From assembly GCA_046349775.1 (NCBI GenBank), contig JAXMBS010000026.1, forward strand, positions 7,908 through 71,907: DNA of 64,000 nt, written 5' to 3'. Both the position numbers and the translations under genes were made by a program. The notes below the pieces were generated by a model. It worked only from the letters and a program-made list of their open reading frames with translations. It did no database searches and was not told the DNA's origin. This document shows, one piece after another, positions 41,762 through 52,035 of the stretch (position 1 is its first letter; every line of letters starts with the position of its first letter). The stretch is from JAEUIG01 sp046349775. Its GTDB lineage: Bacteria; Planctomycetota; Planctomycetia; Planctomycetales; Planctomycetaceae.

Positions 41762-42697
41762 TCACGACGCTTCCCGAAACCGCAGCGACGGCTTGTCGAT
41801 CGTCACCACCGTGTTCGGCGGCACGCTCTTGTTGAGCGACACGCTGGCGCCGATCACCGAGTTCGCACCGACGATCGTCGTCCCGCCGAGAATCGTGGCG
41901 TTCGCATAGATCACGACCCCTTCCTCGATCGTCGGATGCCGCTTCGTGCCGCGGATCAGGTTGCCGTCGCCGTCTTTGTCGAAGCTCAGTGCACCAAGCG
42001 TCACCCCCTGATACAGCTTCACGTGCGCGGCGATGTCCGTGGTCTCGCCGATGACAACACCCGTGCCGTGGTCAATGAAGAACGACGGACCGATCCGCGC
42101 GCCGGGATGAATATCGATGCCGGTCTGGCTGTGCGCCCATTCCGCCATGATCCGCGGCACCAGCGGCACCCCTTGCAGATACAACTGGTGCGCCAGCCGG
42201 TGCACGGTGATCGCCTCCAGTCCCGGATAGCAGAAGATCACTTCATCGAGTCCGCTGGCGGCCGGGTCGCCGTCGTATCCCGCCTGCACATCGCTCGCCA
42301 GCATTCGCCGGATGTCGGGCAGCGACTCCAGGAACCGGATCGCGTGGTCCTGCCCCAACGCTTCGTAGTCGCGCAGTTTCTCGCGGCTGCATTCCGACGG
42401 CTCGGCCGTATCGTCGCCGAACCGCAAGGCGCGGGCGAACTGCTGCGTCAGCGTGTCGTGGAGCGAATCGATCAGGTCGCCGACGTAGTACGTCACATTG
42501 CCGAGATGCAGATTCTGCCGGCGGCGGTACCCCGGAAACAAAACCTCCTTGAGATCGTCGAGCGCATCGACGATCGCCCGTGTGTTTGGCAGCGGGCAAT
42601 GCCCCAGGTGGTTGATCGAGCTCAACTCCTGGTAGCTCTCCACGAGCCGATCAGTGAGATCGGTAAGTTGTTCTTTGCGGCGGAAGTCGGTGGCCAT
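41762..42697 (-). CDS. cysE: Serine O-acetyltransferase
   Basis: 311 residues, intact. Catalyses acetyl-CoA + L-serine to O-acetylserine, the first step of cysteine synthesis. The long N-terminal helical region (to about residue 180) precedes the left-handed beta-helix with hexapeptide repeats: GIDIHPGARIGPSFFIDHGT, GVVIGETTDIAAHV, LYQGVTLGALSFDK, KRHPTIEEGVVIYANATILG, IVGANSVIGASVSLN. The His of DHGTG and the RHP motif are the usual catalytic and binding residues. No cysteine synthase gene is adjacent. A 445-base gap without a recognisable gene lies upstream. Confidence 0.9.
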   Translation of the reverse strand: MATDFRRKEQLTDLTDRLVESYQELSSINHLGHCPLPNTRAIVDALDDLKEVLFPGYRRRQNLHLGNVTYYVGDLIDSLHDTLTQQFARALRFGDDTAEPSECSREKLRDYEALGQDHAIRFLESLPDIRRMLASDVQAGYDGDPAASGLDEVIFCYPGLEAITVHRLAHQLYLQGVPLVPRIMAEWAHSQTGIDIHPGARIGPSFFIDHGTGVVIGETTDIAAHVKLYQGVTLGALSFDKDGDGNLIRGTKRHPTIEEGVVIYANATILGGTTIVGANSVIGASVSLNKSVPPNTVVTIDKPSLRFREAS

Positions 42698-43141
42698 GGC
42701 GCCCCTCGGGTGTCAGAGTCCTCACGGCTGAGACAGGCGTCCTCGCGCGGGAGCCGGCAGCCGGAGTTCGTTCGCGTTAGCGACAACAGCAACAGCGGAC
42801 CAACAGCGCACAACCAGATGCGCAAGCCACTGCCGGCTCAGATGTTGCGACAAAGAACCGCATCGCAAGTCTCGCTGCAAGAATCTCCCGGTCCGCTCGG
42901 CCCAAAGCCGTCGCCCGGCGCTACTCGATTCTAGGCCCCCCACAGGCGGAGAATCAAGCAGTTCTGGAATCGGCGGAACATTTGTCGAAAGTTGAGCTTT
43001 TCCGACATCCGTCATCTTCCTTGCCACCGGCGCTTTCGCGGCCGCCATCGCGACCGCCCAATCCGCACGCCGATAACGACCCTATCCGGCGGATCGCCCG
43101 TGCCGTCCGCCCGCGACGACGGTCTATTTGACGAGCGGCGC
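42698..43141. other. Intergenic region between divergent cysE and CPBP genes
   Basis: 444 bases. Nothing gene-like, and no riboswitch-type conserved core recognised upstream of cysE. Confidence 0.35.
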
Positions 43142-43939
43142 ATGGCCGACCTGCCTGCCGACGACACTGCCGGCGAGGACTACTGGACCCAGGCCCAGCG
43201 CCCGCTGGCCGCGCTGCTGTTCCTGCTGCCGCTGCTGGCGGTCTACGAGTTCGGCATCCTCTCGCTCGGTGGCGAACAGGCGGACCTCCTGCGCAACGCG
43301 GCCGACTGCTGGCTCCGGCAATGGCTGCTGGCCGCCGGCGTGCGGCATCCGTGGCTGCTGCCGGTGGCGGTGATTGGGCTGCTGGGGGGCTGGCATCTGA
43401 CTGCGCGGCATCCGTGGCGCTGCTCGCCGGAGACGCTTGTCGGCATGCTGGCGGAGAGCCTGCTGTTCGCGATGATGCTCGTCCTCGTCGGCCAGGGGCT
43501 GCATTTCGTGTTTGAAAAAACGGGTGGACTGCTGGCGCTGCCGCCCGACGCCACGATCGCCTCCGGCCCGGCAGCGCGAGCGGCAGGATACGTCGGCATG
43601 GCATCTACGAAGAAGTCCTGTTCCGGCTCGTGCTGTTGCCGGCGTGTCTGATGGCACTGCTCGTCTGCCTGCGCGCGCGGCGTACATTGCGGCAGTCTGC
43701 CTGACGAGCGTTGTCTTCGCGGCCGCCGCTATGTGGAACGGGGGCGACGGCTGGGTGGCGGCGGTGCCTGGCGCTTGGAGCGCGTCGCCGACGGCGCCAC
43801 GCTGCGGTTCAGCTTCGCATTTCGCGCCGTCGCGGGCGGCATCTGTTCGGCGTGCTGTTCCTGCGCGCGGTTCGGCGTGACGGTCGGCGCGCACGCTCTC
43901 TACGACCTGCTCGTCGGCGTCGTGATGCAGCCGGCGTGA
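43142..43939 (+). CDS. CPBP (CAAX protease / Abi) family membrane protease, frameshifted
   Basis: Joined frames give about 265 residues with several helices (LAALLFLLPLLAVYEFGILSL, WLLPVAVIGLLGG, MLAESLLFAMMLVLVGQG). The catalytic EExxR motif is EEVLFR just after the frameshift near 43600, and the second His motif is in GVTVGAHALYDLLVGV at the C terminus. These glutamic-type membrane proteases cut near prenylated or exported peptides; the substrate is unknown. The start ATG at 43142 gives a short N-terminal tail; a GTG at 43100 would extend it. Confidence 0.7.
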
Positions 43940-43971
43940 AGGCGTTCGCAAGCTGCGAATTGGAATTGCAA

Positions 43972-44379
43972 TCAATAGATTGCCAGATGAGCCTCAGTCA
44001 GCGACATGTCGAAGTCTGTTGACCAGCAGTTCTTGATCTTGCGTGCCTGCATCAAGTCTAAACCCGTAGCATCCGTCATCGTCAGGTTTGATCGAGAAAA
44101 CCGCCGCAAGACCGCAACCGCCCGAGCGAGTTCTGGTGAGCCCACTGTCACGACCGACAAAGCCGGCATCTGTTCGAGGATCGATACGAATTGCAGCGCG
44201 CGGAATCGATCAAAACGTCGCAGAAACCACGCATGGCCCTCACTCAGCACAAGCGAGGTCGTCACAAGCCGCGGAGGATTATCGAAGCGCCGACGGAACA
44301 ACGCGTGATAACTATCAGAGCCATCGGCGACAGCGATCAGGGCTGAAGTGTCAACATACGCCTCAGTCCTTGTGACCAC
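43972..44379 (-). CDS. vapC: PIN-domain toxin of a VapBC pair
   Basis: 135 residues, intact. The PIN nuclease acidic residues are in place: VDTSALIAVADGSD (first Asp), the Glu of LVLSEGH, the Asp of TMTDATGL, and the end CWSTDFDM. PIN toxins cleave RNA, often tRNA or rRNA. The first 17 bases overlap the antitoxin gene, a typical coupling that keeps antitoxin in excess. The gene is complete. Confidence 0.9.
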   Translation of the reverse strand: MVTRTEAYVDTSALIAVADGSDSYHALFRRRFDNPPRLVTTSLVLSEGHAWFLRRFDRFRALQFVSILEQMPALSVVTVGSPELARAVAVLRRFSRSNLTMTDATGLDLMQARKIKNCWSTDFDMSLTEAHLAIY

Positions 44380-44587
44380 AGACGATTTCGTCGATTTTCT
44401 GGCTGGAATGAGGATCCCCGGTATTCACCATCCCTGCGAGTCGCATCCACGGTTTGGAGGGGTCCACCGGTAGAATTTCGCGCAACGATCGTCTGAGAAG
44501 CTCGGCCAGAGAGATTCCCAGCCTCGCTGCCTCCTGTTTGGCAGCAGCATATTCTTCTTCAGACAGACTGACTTGTGTCCGGACCAT
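44363..44587 (-). CDS. vapB: Ribbon-helix-helix antitoxin of a VapBC pair
   Basis: 74 residues. N-terminal ribbon-helix-helix: VRTQVSLSEEEYAAAKQEAA, RLGISLAELLRRSLRE. The C-terminal part (SKPWMRLAGMVNTGDPHSSQ) is the region that would wrap the PIN toxin. DNA binding by the N-terminal domain normally represses its own promoter; a candidate operator lies just upstream. Confidence 0.85.
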   Translation of the reverse strand: MVRTQVSLSEEEYAAAKQEAARLGISLAELLRRSLREILPVDPSKPWMRLAGMVNTGDPHSSQKIDEIVCGHKD

Positions 44588-44624
44588 GATAACGGTGTAT
44601 CCAAAAGTGTTATTAAGAAGTCAA
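44588..44624 (-). promoter_or_regulatory. vapBC promoter with candidate operator
   Basis: TTGACT (44619-44624), 17 bases, GATACA (44596-44601), directly before the vapB ATG. Inside it the arms ATAAC and GTTAT form an inverted repeat, a likely operator for the ribbon-helix-helix protein. Confidence 0.5.
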
Positions 44625-44629
44625 GAAGT

Positions 44630-45947
44630 TCAGTGCTCGTCCTCCAGGGCCGCTTTACTGCGCAGCAGATGATGATATTGCTGCGCGAACCGATGTGCCT
44701 CGTCGCGCACGTACTGCAGCAACCGTAGCGCGTACGAATGCCGGCTGAGCTTGCGCCGGTTCCCGCCTCACCGGGCACGTAGACCTCCTCTTCGCGCTGG
44801 CCAGCGAGATGACACACGGCGCTCTGGATATTGATCGCCGCTAGCGTAAAGGCGCCGCGTTGAGCTGGCCCAGTCCGCCGTCGACCAGCAGGATGTCCGG
44901 AAACTTCGTCTCTTCCTGCCGCAGACGCCGGAACCGCCGGCTGACGACTTCCCGCATCGAGGGCGAAGTCGTCGACGCCGTCCACGGTGCGGATCTTGAA
45001 CCGTAACCGTGGCCGTGCTTGAACGGTAGACCATCGATGAACTGCACGAGGCTCGCGACAGTTTCTCCGCCGTGCAGGTGCGCGATGTCCACCCCCTCGA
45101 TGGTTCGCGGCAGCACCGGCAGGTTGAGAACTTTTTCAGCCCGGCAAGCCACTTTCTTCGGATCGATGTAGAACACTTCCGGTTGGACATGATCCTCCAG
45201 GTTACCCGCCGCCGTTGAGGTTCTCCAGCGCTTGATCTCGTCCCGTAACCGGGCCGCCTTCTCGAATTTCAGTTCGCGGGAGGCGATCTGCATCTCGCCG
45301 CGCAGTTCCTTGAGCACGCTGGCCTTCCCCGTCCAGAAACATGCGCGGCCGCCGGATCGGTCGCGGTACTCGTCTTTGCTGATCCGCAGATTGCACGGCG
45401 CCGTGCACTGGTTGATGCTGGCCAACAGGCACGGCCGGAACCACCGCCACTTCTCGTCGCCGTCATCGATATCCAGCGAACAGGTGCGGAACTTGAAGAC
45501 CTTCTGCAGGACAGCGATTGCCCCGCGCTGCTGCATTGGCAAAGGGACCGTACAACGGCTCCTTCGCGCGGCTTGCGGGTGAACTCGACGCGGGAAATCT
45601 TCGCCGGTGACGATTTCCAGGTACGAAACGTCTTATCGTCCTTCAGCTCCTGGTTGAATCGCGGCTGGATGTCCTTGATCAGCGGGCTTCCAACAGCAGA
45701 GCGTCGACTTCGTTGTCATCTCCAGGACGTCGACGTCGGCGATCTCCGGCACCAGGTCGCACGTCCGGCGATCAACCGCGGCCGCCGTATTGAAATAGCT
45801 GCCGACGCGGCTGCGTTGACCGCTTTGCCGACGTAGATGACGCGGCCGAGCATCCTTCATCAGGTACACGCCGGGAGTCGTCGGCAACAAGCGGACTTTT
45901 TCGCGCGGGTCGCCCGGTGCGGGAGGGTGGGTTCGCCCATCCGTCAT
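44630..45947 (-). CDS. uvrC: UvrC excinuclease subunit lacking the HhH end, frameshifted
   Basis: Incises damaged DNA on both sides with UvrB. Joined frames give about 440 residues: GIY-YIG start (LLPTTPGVYLMKDA, GSYFNTAAAVDRRTCDLVPE), a UvrB-binding helix pair (KELRGEMQIASRELKFEKAA, RLRDEIKRW), then the RNase H-like nuclease half (IEGVDIAHLHGGETVASLVQ, MREVVSRRFRRLRQEETKFP, DILLVDGGLGQLNAA). The end LQYVRDEAHRFAQQYHHLLR, SKAALEDEH at 44630 is where Escherichia coli UvrC (610 residues) continues with a tandem helix-hairpin-helix; that part is missing. At least five frame changes. Confidence 0.85.
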
Positions 45948-45979
45948 TGTAGGCGACCGGTCAACCCCGTGACCCGCGA

Positions 45980-46056
45980 TCTCCCCTCTCCCCCGGAAAA
46001 ACCATTGAACTCAATTAGTTCATCATTCGGGGAGAGAGGGCCGGAGCTGAGGGGCG
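45980..46056. repeat. Palindromic repeat, CCCTCTCCCC family, copy 2
   Basis: TCTCCCCTCTCCCCCGG faces GGGGAGAGAGGGCCGGAGCT, enclosing ATTGAACTCAATTAG. It is the counterpart of 3197-3270, here upstream of uvrC. Confidence 0.7.
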
Positions 46057-46174
46057 TAATACGCCACTTTCGCAATCATCCCGGCTTCTGACTTCTCCTC
46101 GTCACCACAAACGACTTGATACAGTCGTGCCCGGTGACAAAGACCGCGTTGCTCTCTCGAGATCAGGACCGATG

Positions 46175-46555
46175 TTATCTGGACATCCAGAACTTCCACC
46201 ACGGCCGGTTGCGCTTCAACTTCTGTGCATTCACTCGTTCCCGCAGATCGAGAGCGAGGTTGTCGCAAATGTTGCCTTCTTCCCGGTTGACAAGTTCGAG
46301 CTGGATTTGGCGATCGCCGCCGCGATACCGGATACATTCGAGTTCGGCACACTGAATGACCTCGAGCATGCTGGCTAATTCGCTCGAATTCTGCGGCTGG
46401 CGTTTCACATAGCAGTGAACATACCCCTTGGGATCCTGGCACTCGCCGAACAGTTCCGGAGCGTGCGTGAACGGCACCTCGCACATGGTGCAGCAACCGT
46501 CCTCGACGTAGAAGTCACCGGGAACGTTCGCGGGGTGAGGCCTAGGTTCGGACAT
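46175..46555 (-). CDS. Ferredoxin-like Cys-rich protein
   Basis: 126 residues. N-terminal cluster CCTMCEVP with GECQDPKGYVHCYVKRQPQN matches a small family in which four Cys could hold an iron-sulfur cluster; later ECIRYRGGDRQI and EEGNICDNLALDL follow. It stands alone between uvrC and the ExbB gene in the same orientation. The redox partner is unknown; whether a cluster is bound is inferred. Confidence 0.55.
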   Translation of the reverse strand: MSEPRPHPANVPGDFYVEDGCCTMCEVPFTHAPELFGECQDPKGYVHCYVKRQPQNSSELASMLEVIQCAELECIRYRGGDRQIQLELVNREEGNICDNLALDLRERVNAQKLKRNRPWWKFWMSR

Positions 46556-46749
46556 GACTTGCGTTTTGCCGTTCCGATGCCGGCCATTGCGTGAGAAGCT
46601 TCGCTGTCATCGCCGGCGGTTCCAACGACGAGTCGCAGGCGCACAACTGATCCCGTCGGAGAAGTACCGACAGACGCACAACTGCAGACGGCGACGGGCC
46701 AACAGTGTGTCACCGTCTTTCGCATCGCAACGCTTGAAACGACTCTCCC

Positions 46750-47688
46750 TCACACCGCCTTCTTTTTCGCCGGCGGCTCCTCTGCCGCCGGCTTCTCGGC
46801 GGTCTTCGGTCGCCGCGGCCGCTGCGCCCGCTCGGCCAGCGCTTCGGCCGACACGCATTGCACCACCTGCTGCGACAGATCGTCCATCTCCATCACCAGC
46901 GAGTCGATCCGTGCCGTCAGGTACATGTAGACCGTCAGGGCCGGAATGGCGATCATCAGACCGGCCGCCGTCGTGGCGAGCGCCAGCGCAATGTCGCTGC
47001 CGAGCTGCTCCATTCCGCCGGCCGCCGCCTTGCTGGAGACATCGCGGAACGCCCCCAGCATCCCCCAGACGGTTCCCAGCAACCCCAGCAGCGGCGAAAT
47101 CGTCGCCGTACCGTTCAGGATCCGCAGATGCTTGCGCAGTGCGCTCACCTGCCGCTCGCCGCCGTCGATGATCGCCTGCTCCACTTCGACGCTCGGCTTG
47201 CCCCACTTGCGGATGCCATGAGCAAACACGTGAGCGACCGGGCTGTCGTTGTCCAGACAGATCTGCAGCGCTTCGGCCGGATCGAGTTCGCCGGCGTCCA
47301 GCAACCGCAAGAATCGCTTGACGAACGGCTTGGGGATCACGCGGCCGCGCCGCAGCACAACGATGCGATCGGCCGCCACCCACACCGCAATGATCGTCAG
47401 CGCCGCAAACGGGACGGTCCAGACATCGAGCGCGCGGAACAGCTCGATAATCGTCGTCGGCAGGTCCCGCTCCGCAGACGCTGTTGCGGCCGCCCCCGGC
47501 TCAGTGTCGGCCTCCGGGCTGCCTGAGCACCCGGCAGCGACGCCGAGCAAGCTCATGCAGAAAACGGCGGCCAGCCGGACGACCCAGTTCCTGCGCGGCA
47601 GGGGGCAATCGGCGCCGGCAGCGATGCCGGCCAGCTGTCGACGCGATTCGCCGCTTTCAAAATGTCCCACCACGAATGACTCGGCCAT
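46750..47688 (-). CDS. MotA/TolQ/ExbB proton-channel family protein
   Basis: 312 residues from MAESFVV. An N-terminal hydrophobic stretch (VVRLAAVFCMSLLGVAAGC) and a Ser/Ala linker precede the family core: WTVPFAALTIIAVWVAADRI, cytoplasmic loop ELDPAEALQICLDN, ATISPLLGLLGTVWGMLGAF and SDIALALATTAAGLMIAIPA, the last two being the conserved channel helices. The C-terminal tail is Lys/Pro-rich. It uses proton motive force to drive a partner of TolR/ExbD type, which is not in the window. The gene follows the TPR gene by 34 bases, suggesting an operon. Confidence 0.85.
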   Translation of the reverse strand: MAESFVVGHFESGESRRQLAGIAAGADCPLPRRNWVVRLAAVFCMSLLGVAAGCSGSPEADTEPGAAATASAERDLPTTIIELFRALDVWTVPFAALTIIAVWVAADRIVVLRRGRVIPKPFVKRFLRLLDAGELDPAEALQICLDNDSPVAHVFAHGIRKWGKPSVEVEQAIIDGGERQVSALRKHLRILNGTATISPLLGLLGTVWGMLGAFRDVSSKAAAGGMEQLGSDIALALATTAAGLMIAIPALTVYMYLTARIDSLVMEMDDLSQQVVQCVSAEALAERAQRPRRPKTAEKPAAEEPPAKKKAV

Positions 47689-47722
47689 CGTCAGGACATC
47701 ACGACCTTGTGGAACATGGCTG

Positions 47723-50700
47723 CTATTTCGCGTCCCCGTTTCCCGATTGACCCGGCTTGTCGATTTCAGCAAGACGCTCTTGTGCGTTCTTCGCGAACTC
47801 CGTGCCGCCGAAATCCTTGATCAGCGTCTGGTAAGTCGTCGCCGCCGCTTTCTTGTTTCCCAGCGATTCGTCGCATTGACCGGCCTGATACAGGGCCGGG
47901 GCCTGCCACTCGGGAAACTGATAATTGACGTAGACTTTGTAATACTCCGTCAGCGCGGCGGCGTAATCTTTCTCGATCAGGTAAGTTTCGGCAATATGGA
48001 ATTGCGCTTTGGCGGCAGTCTTCGTTCGCTGGCCCGATTCCGAGTTGATGACTTTGGCGAACGAATTCCGGGCGTCGGCAAACTTCGCCTGCTTCATGTA
48101 GCTGCGGCCAAGCACCTCGTCAGCGTGATAGAGCAGCGGACTCGCCGGGAACCGCTGCCGGAAATCGGCGACGGTCTTCTCGACCGACGGGTAGTCTTTG
48201 GCACGGAACTGGGCCTCGCCCAACAGTACGTAAACACTCGAATACCACTCGGATTTCGTGATTTTCTCGTCCTGCTCGGCGGCCAGCGCTCGACAGGTCT
48301 TTGACAGCCCGTTCAGCTTGTCTAGTTGCAGCGCGGCTCTCCGGCGCGGTATCGCGCATAGCCGCGCTCAGTACGCTGTCTGAAACGCTCGAAATCGATC
48401 CGCGTTCTTGAGGAGTTCGTCCCAATTCTCACGGTCGGCCGCGATGTCCAGCAACAGCAGGGAGGCCCGGCGTTTGACGAAATCGTCCGCTTTGGGGATC
48501 TTCCGCGAGCGCTGAACGCGGCTGCCGCTTCATCGAGCTTTTCGGCGAAGAACTGGCTTTCCGCCAGATAGAGCCGTGCATCATCCGCCAGGTCGCTGTC
48601 CGGCCGCTTCTCGATCAACAGCTTGAACAGCTCGTCGCTGCGCTCAAATCGCTGGTTCTCATAGCTCAGCAGGGCCCATTCATTTACCAGCTTGTCGAGT
48701 TCGGTCTGTTGTTCCATCGGCAGTGCCGTGAGGGTCTTGTAGGCCGCCGCATAAGCGGCATCCGCCTCCTCGACCTGCCCTGCCTCGCGCAACAACCGTG
48801 CGACGGCGCTTGCCGCAGCGGTAAGCATTCTGCACCGGCTCAATCGCGTCGGCCGCTGCCTCCGCTCCCTCCGCAGGCGCGACTTTTCCAGACCGTCCTG
48901 GAAAGCCGCGATCGCATCGTCCCTGCGGTCGGCCAGTTGCAGCGAAAGTCCGCGCATGTAGGCCGCGTTCGACGTCGGGCGTCGATCGTCTGTGGTGAGC
49001 GCCCAGCAGTTCCGCAAACGCCTCGGCGGCCGCCGCGTGCTGTCCCGCCTCGTGACGGGCGTAGCCCAGCCCGACAACGCGGCCACCTTGTCCCTGCGGC
49101 TGCGTCGAACGCCGCAGCCCGCGCAAACGTCGTCGCCGACTCCCACGCCTTGGCGGAATACGCCGCCTCGGCCACGTCGTATGCGGCGGCCGCCGCTCAA
49201 TCCGCTGGTGTCTGATTTCGTCAACTGGTCGAGGTGCCGCTGCCGCACCCGGCGCATCGCCAAGATGGACTTTTGCCGGCAGCTCCGTCCAGGCGGCCGG
49301 GGCATCCGCCGGCTGCGGCTGATCCAGATAGAGCTGCGCGACTGCCGCCGCCTCGGCAAATTGGCCGCCAAGATTGAGCGCGTGCGCAGCAACAGCCCGT
49401 CGACGATTTCAACGCTCCCCTGTCCGCTGCGAATCGCTTCGACCACTGGCAGCGTTTCGATGACCCGCGCCGATTCTCCCAGCCGTTCGAGTGCGCGGGC
49501 CAGCTGCAATCGAGAGGCGAATTGCGTGGCCGGCAGTTCAGACTCGGTGACCACGCGCGACAGACGCTCAACCGCCTGCTGATACGACTTCGCCGCCGCC
49601 GGGTCGCTCGCATTCGCGGCCCGGATCGCGTCGCCACGGGCCAGCGCAATCCGACCCGCCAGCACCTGCTGCCGCCAGCGGAGACTGCTCGTCGCATACT
49701 GCTTTTCGACCCGCTGGTTCAGTTGTTCGGCATCCGTCAAATCGGGGGCGCGCAGCGCCGCTTCCGTCGCGAGGTGCAGGCTGTCGTCCCCCCGTTCTCC
49801 GTCTGGCCAGCGATCCGCCACACTCACAAACAATTTGCGGGCTTCGGCGTACTGGCCGCGGCGCAGTTCGCAATCGGCCCAGTGGAACAGCAGCTTCTCC
49901 GCCAGCGGCTGTTTGTCATCCTTCTCGTACCGCGTCTTGAAGGCCGCGATTGCCTGGTCCCATTCGCCGGCTTCCTTGTGCGTCAGGCCGATCCACATTT
50001 CGGCCAGCGGGGCCTGCTGAGGATCGGCGGCCGCTTTGGAAAAGTGCGCAATCGCTTCCGGAAAATGCTTCTGGTAATACTCCGCGTAGCCGGCGTTGAG
50101 GGTTGCGGTCACCGCCAGCCGGTGCTGCGGAAAATCGCGGGCGACCGCCACGAACCGCTCGGCAGCGCGGGCCCAGTCCTGCGCATTGAACGCCATGGTC
50201 GCCAGGCGGAATTGCGCTTCAGCCGCAAACGGAATCTCCTTCGTCGCCGCCAGTTGCTCGTATCCGGCAATGGCTTCGGCGTTCTTGCTGAGCACCTCGC
50301 GAGCCCGGGCCAGCGAGTACTGCGCCTCGCCGAGCAAGGCCGGCTCCGGCTTTTGCTCGACGAGAGCCGCCAGCGTCTGCTCGGCGCCGGCAGCGTCGTT
50401 CAGCCGTAGCTGCGTCTGGCCCCGGTACAACCTTGCGCGGGGCGCGAGCTCGTGCTGCGCGTGCTGCTCCAGAAACTGTTCGAGCTCAGGCAGCGCCGCC
50501 CGATTCTCCTGCAGAAAATAGCTGCACTCGGCAACGCGGAACCGCGCTAGCGGCAGATCCGGCGCGTCGGCGTTCAGCTTCACATACTCGCGAAAGACGT
50601 CGCGGGCCTCTTGAAACTTCCGCTGCTGGACCAGCGCCTGGCCAAGATACAGCCGCGCCTCCGGCGCCAGCGGATGAGCGCCGTTCTGCTTCAGAAACGC

Positions 50701-50877
50701 GCGAAAGCTGCGGGCCGCAACATCCCAGCGTTCCTGCTTGTAGAACTGGACCGCGACGTTGTAGTCGTCGGTGGCATCCGCCCGGACGTCCGCCGGCAGC
50801 CAGGCGAGCATCCACGAACACAGGCCGAGGGCCCATAAGATTTGTCGACAAACAGCGGGCGAACGGGGGACGGTCAT
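47723..50877 (-). CDS. Large exported TPR protein, frameshifted in the middle
   Basis: About 1,050 residues when joined. Signal peptide (ILWALGLCSWMLAWLPADVRA) and more than ten tetratricopeptide-like units (YNVAVQFYKQERWDVAARSF, EARLYLGQALVQQRKFQEAR, AEAQFRLATMAFNAQDWARA), the last ones at YPSVEKTVADFRQRFPASPL and ALYQAGQCDESLGNKKAAAT. Frame changes near 49250, 49080, 48830 and 48340. Exported TPR proteins next to ExbB-type motors resemble the CpoB/YbgF arrangement of Tol-Pal-like systems. Start MTVPRSP chosen at the signal. Confidence 0.8.
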
Positions 50878-50971
50878 CACGGCTCCGGGCTGCAACCTGC
50901 GGCTGAATATCGTAACGGCCGCTGCGCGGCGGCAGCAAGCGGTTGTCGCTGGAGACGCCGTTTCCTTCGCC

Positions 50972-50977
50972 TATAAT
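50972..50977 (+). promoter_or_regulatory. -10 box of the epimerase gene
   Basis: TATAAT 39 bases before the start at 51016, with no good -35 at standard spacing. Confidence 0.45.
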
Positions 50978-51015
50978 GCGATCGACAACCAGATCGACGC
51001 GTGGAATCTCAATTC

Positions 51016-52035
51016 ATGACTGAACGTCCAAGCATCATTCTCAGCGCCTTCGCCGACGAGGCAGCCAACCGCAAGACCGCCGTCGAGCAGATGGCCGTCC
51101 TGGCCGGATTGGGGCTGCGTTACTACACGCCGCGGTTTGTCGACGTCACCGGCGAAGGCAAAGTCGAGCACGTCGTCGATCTCAGCGATGAGAAGTTGAA
51201 GACGCTCAAGGACATTCATGCCGAGTACGGCATGCAGGTCACGAGCATCGGCGCACGGATTGGAAAAATCAAACTGCTCGATCACGACGACGGCACCCAC
51301 AACAAGTTCGTCCCCTTCGAGCAGTACCTCGAGACCGAAGTGGCGAAGACCATCCGCGTCGCCGTGGCGCTGGGGGCGAAGTTCATTCGCGGGTTCTCGT
51401 TCTATCACCCGCGCGGCGAAGACCCGCAACCCTACGTCAGCCAGGCGGCGGAACGGATCGGCCGGATCGCCGACGCGTGCGCCAAACACGGGGTGACTTA
51501 CGGCCTCGAAGTCGAAGCCAATCTGATCGGGCAGAACGGCCGGTTGCTCGCCGCGCTGGCCGTAGCGGCCAACCGGCCCAATCTGGTCTGCATCTTCGAC
51601 GGCGGCAACCTCTCGTCGCAGAACCTCAACTGGGTCGAGGTGTATCGCGAATACGAGGCCATGCGTGACTGGATCGGCTGGTCCCACATCAAGGACTACA
51701 AGGTCGATCCCGCGCTGAAGTGGACCGGCGTGGTCGACGAAGAGCGACTCAAGAACTTTGTCCCCGCGAGCCTGGGCGATTCGGCCCACGAGCAGATCCT
51801 CCGTGACCTGCGCGACCATCTGCCGGCCCTGACCGCGCGGATGCGCAAACTCGGCGCGCCGGGCGTGTTCCTCGAACTGGAGCCGCACCTCAAGGGAGGC
51901 GGCCAGTTCGGCGGCTTCAGCGGACCGGACGGCATGGGGGTCGCCGTGCGTTCGCTCTGTTCGATCCTCGACTACGTCGGCATCGACTACCGGTTACGCA
52001 CAATGGACGACATCCGCGCCGCACGCGGCTTCTGA
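51016..52035 (+). CDS. Sugar phosphate isomerase/epimerase, TIM-barrel (AP endonuclease 2-like fold)
   Basis: 339 residues, intact. Strand-by-strand barrel motifs: IILSAFADEA, GLRYYTPRFVDVTG, MQVTSIGARIGKIKL, ALGAKFIRGFSFYHPRGED, VTYGLEVEANLIGQ, NLVCIFDGGNLSSQ, IGWSHIKDYKVDP and GVFLELEPHLKGGGQFGGFS. The Glu, Asp, His and Glu at the ends of strands are the metal ligands of the xylose-isomerase-like superfamily. Planctomycetes have many of these, mostly of unknown substrate. Start at MTERP, 38 bases after a TATAAT box. Confidence 0.8.
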   Translation: MTERPSIILSAFADEAANRKTAVEQMAVLAGLGLRYYTPRFVDVTGEGKVEHVVDLSDEKLKTLKDIHAEYGMQVTSIGARIGKIKLLDHDDGTHNKFVPFEQYLETEVAKTIRVAVALGAKFIRGFSFYHPRGEDPQPYVSQAAERIGRIADACAKHGVTYGLEVEANLIGQNGRLLAALAVAANRPNLVCIFDGGNLSSQNLNWVEVYREYEAMRDWIGWSHIKDYKVDPALKWTGVVDEERLKNFVPASLGDSAHEQILRDLRDHLPALTARMRKLGAPGVFLELEPHLKGGGQFGGFSGPDGMGVAVRSLCSILDYVGIDYRLRTMDDIRAARGF

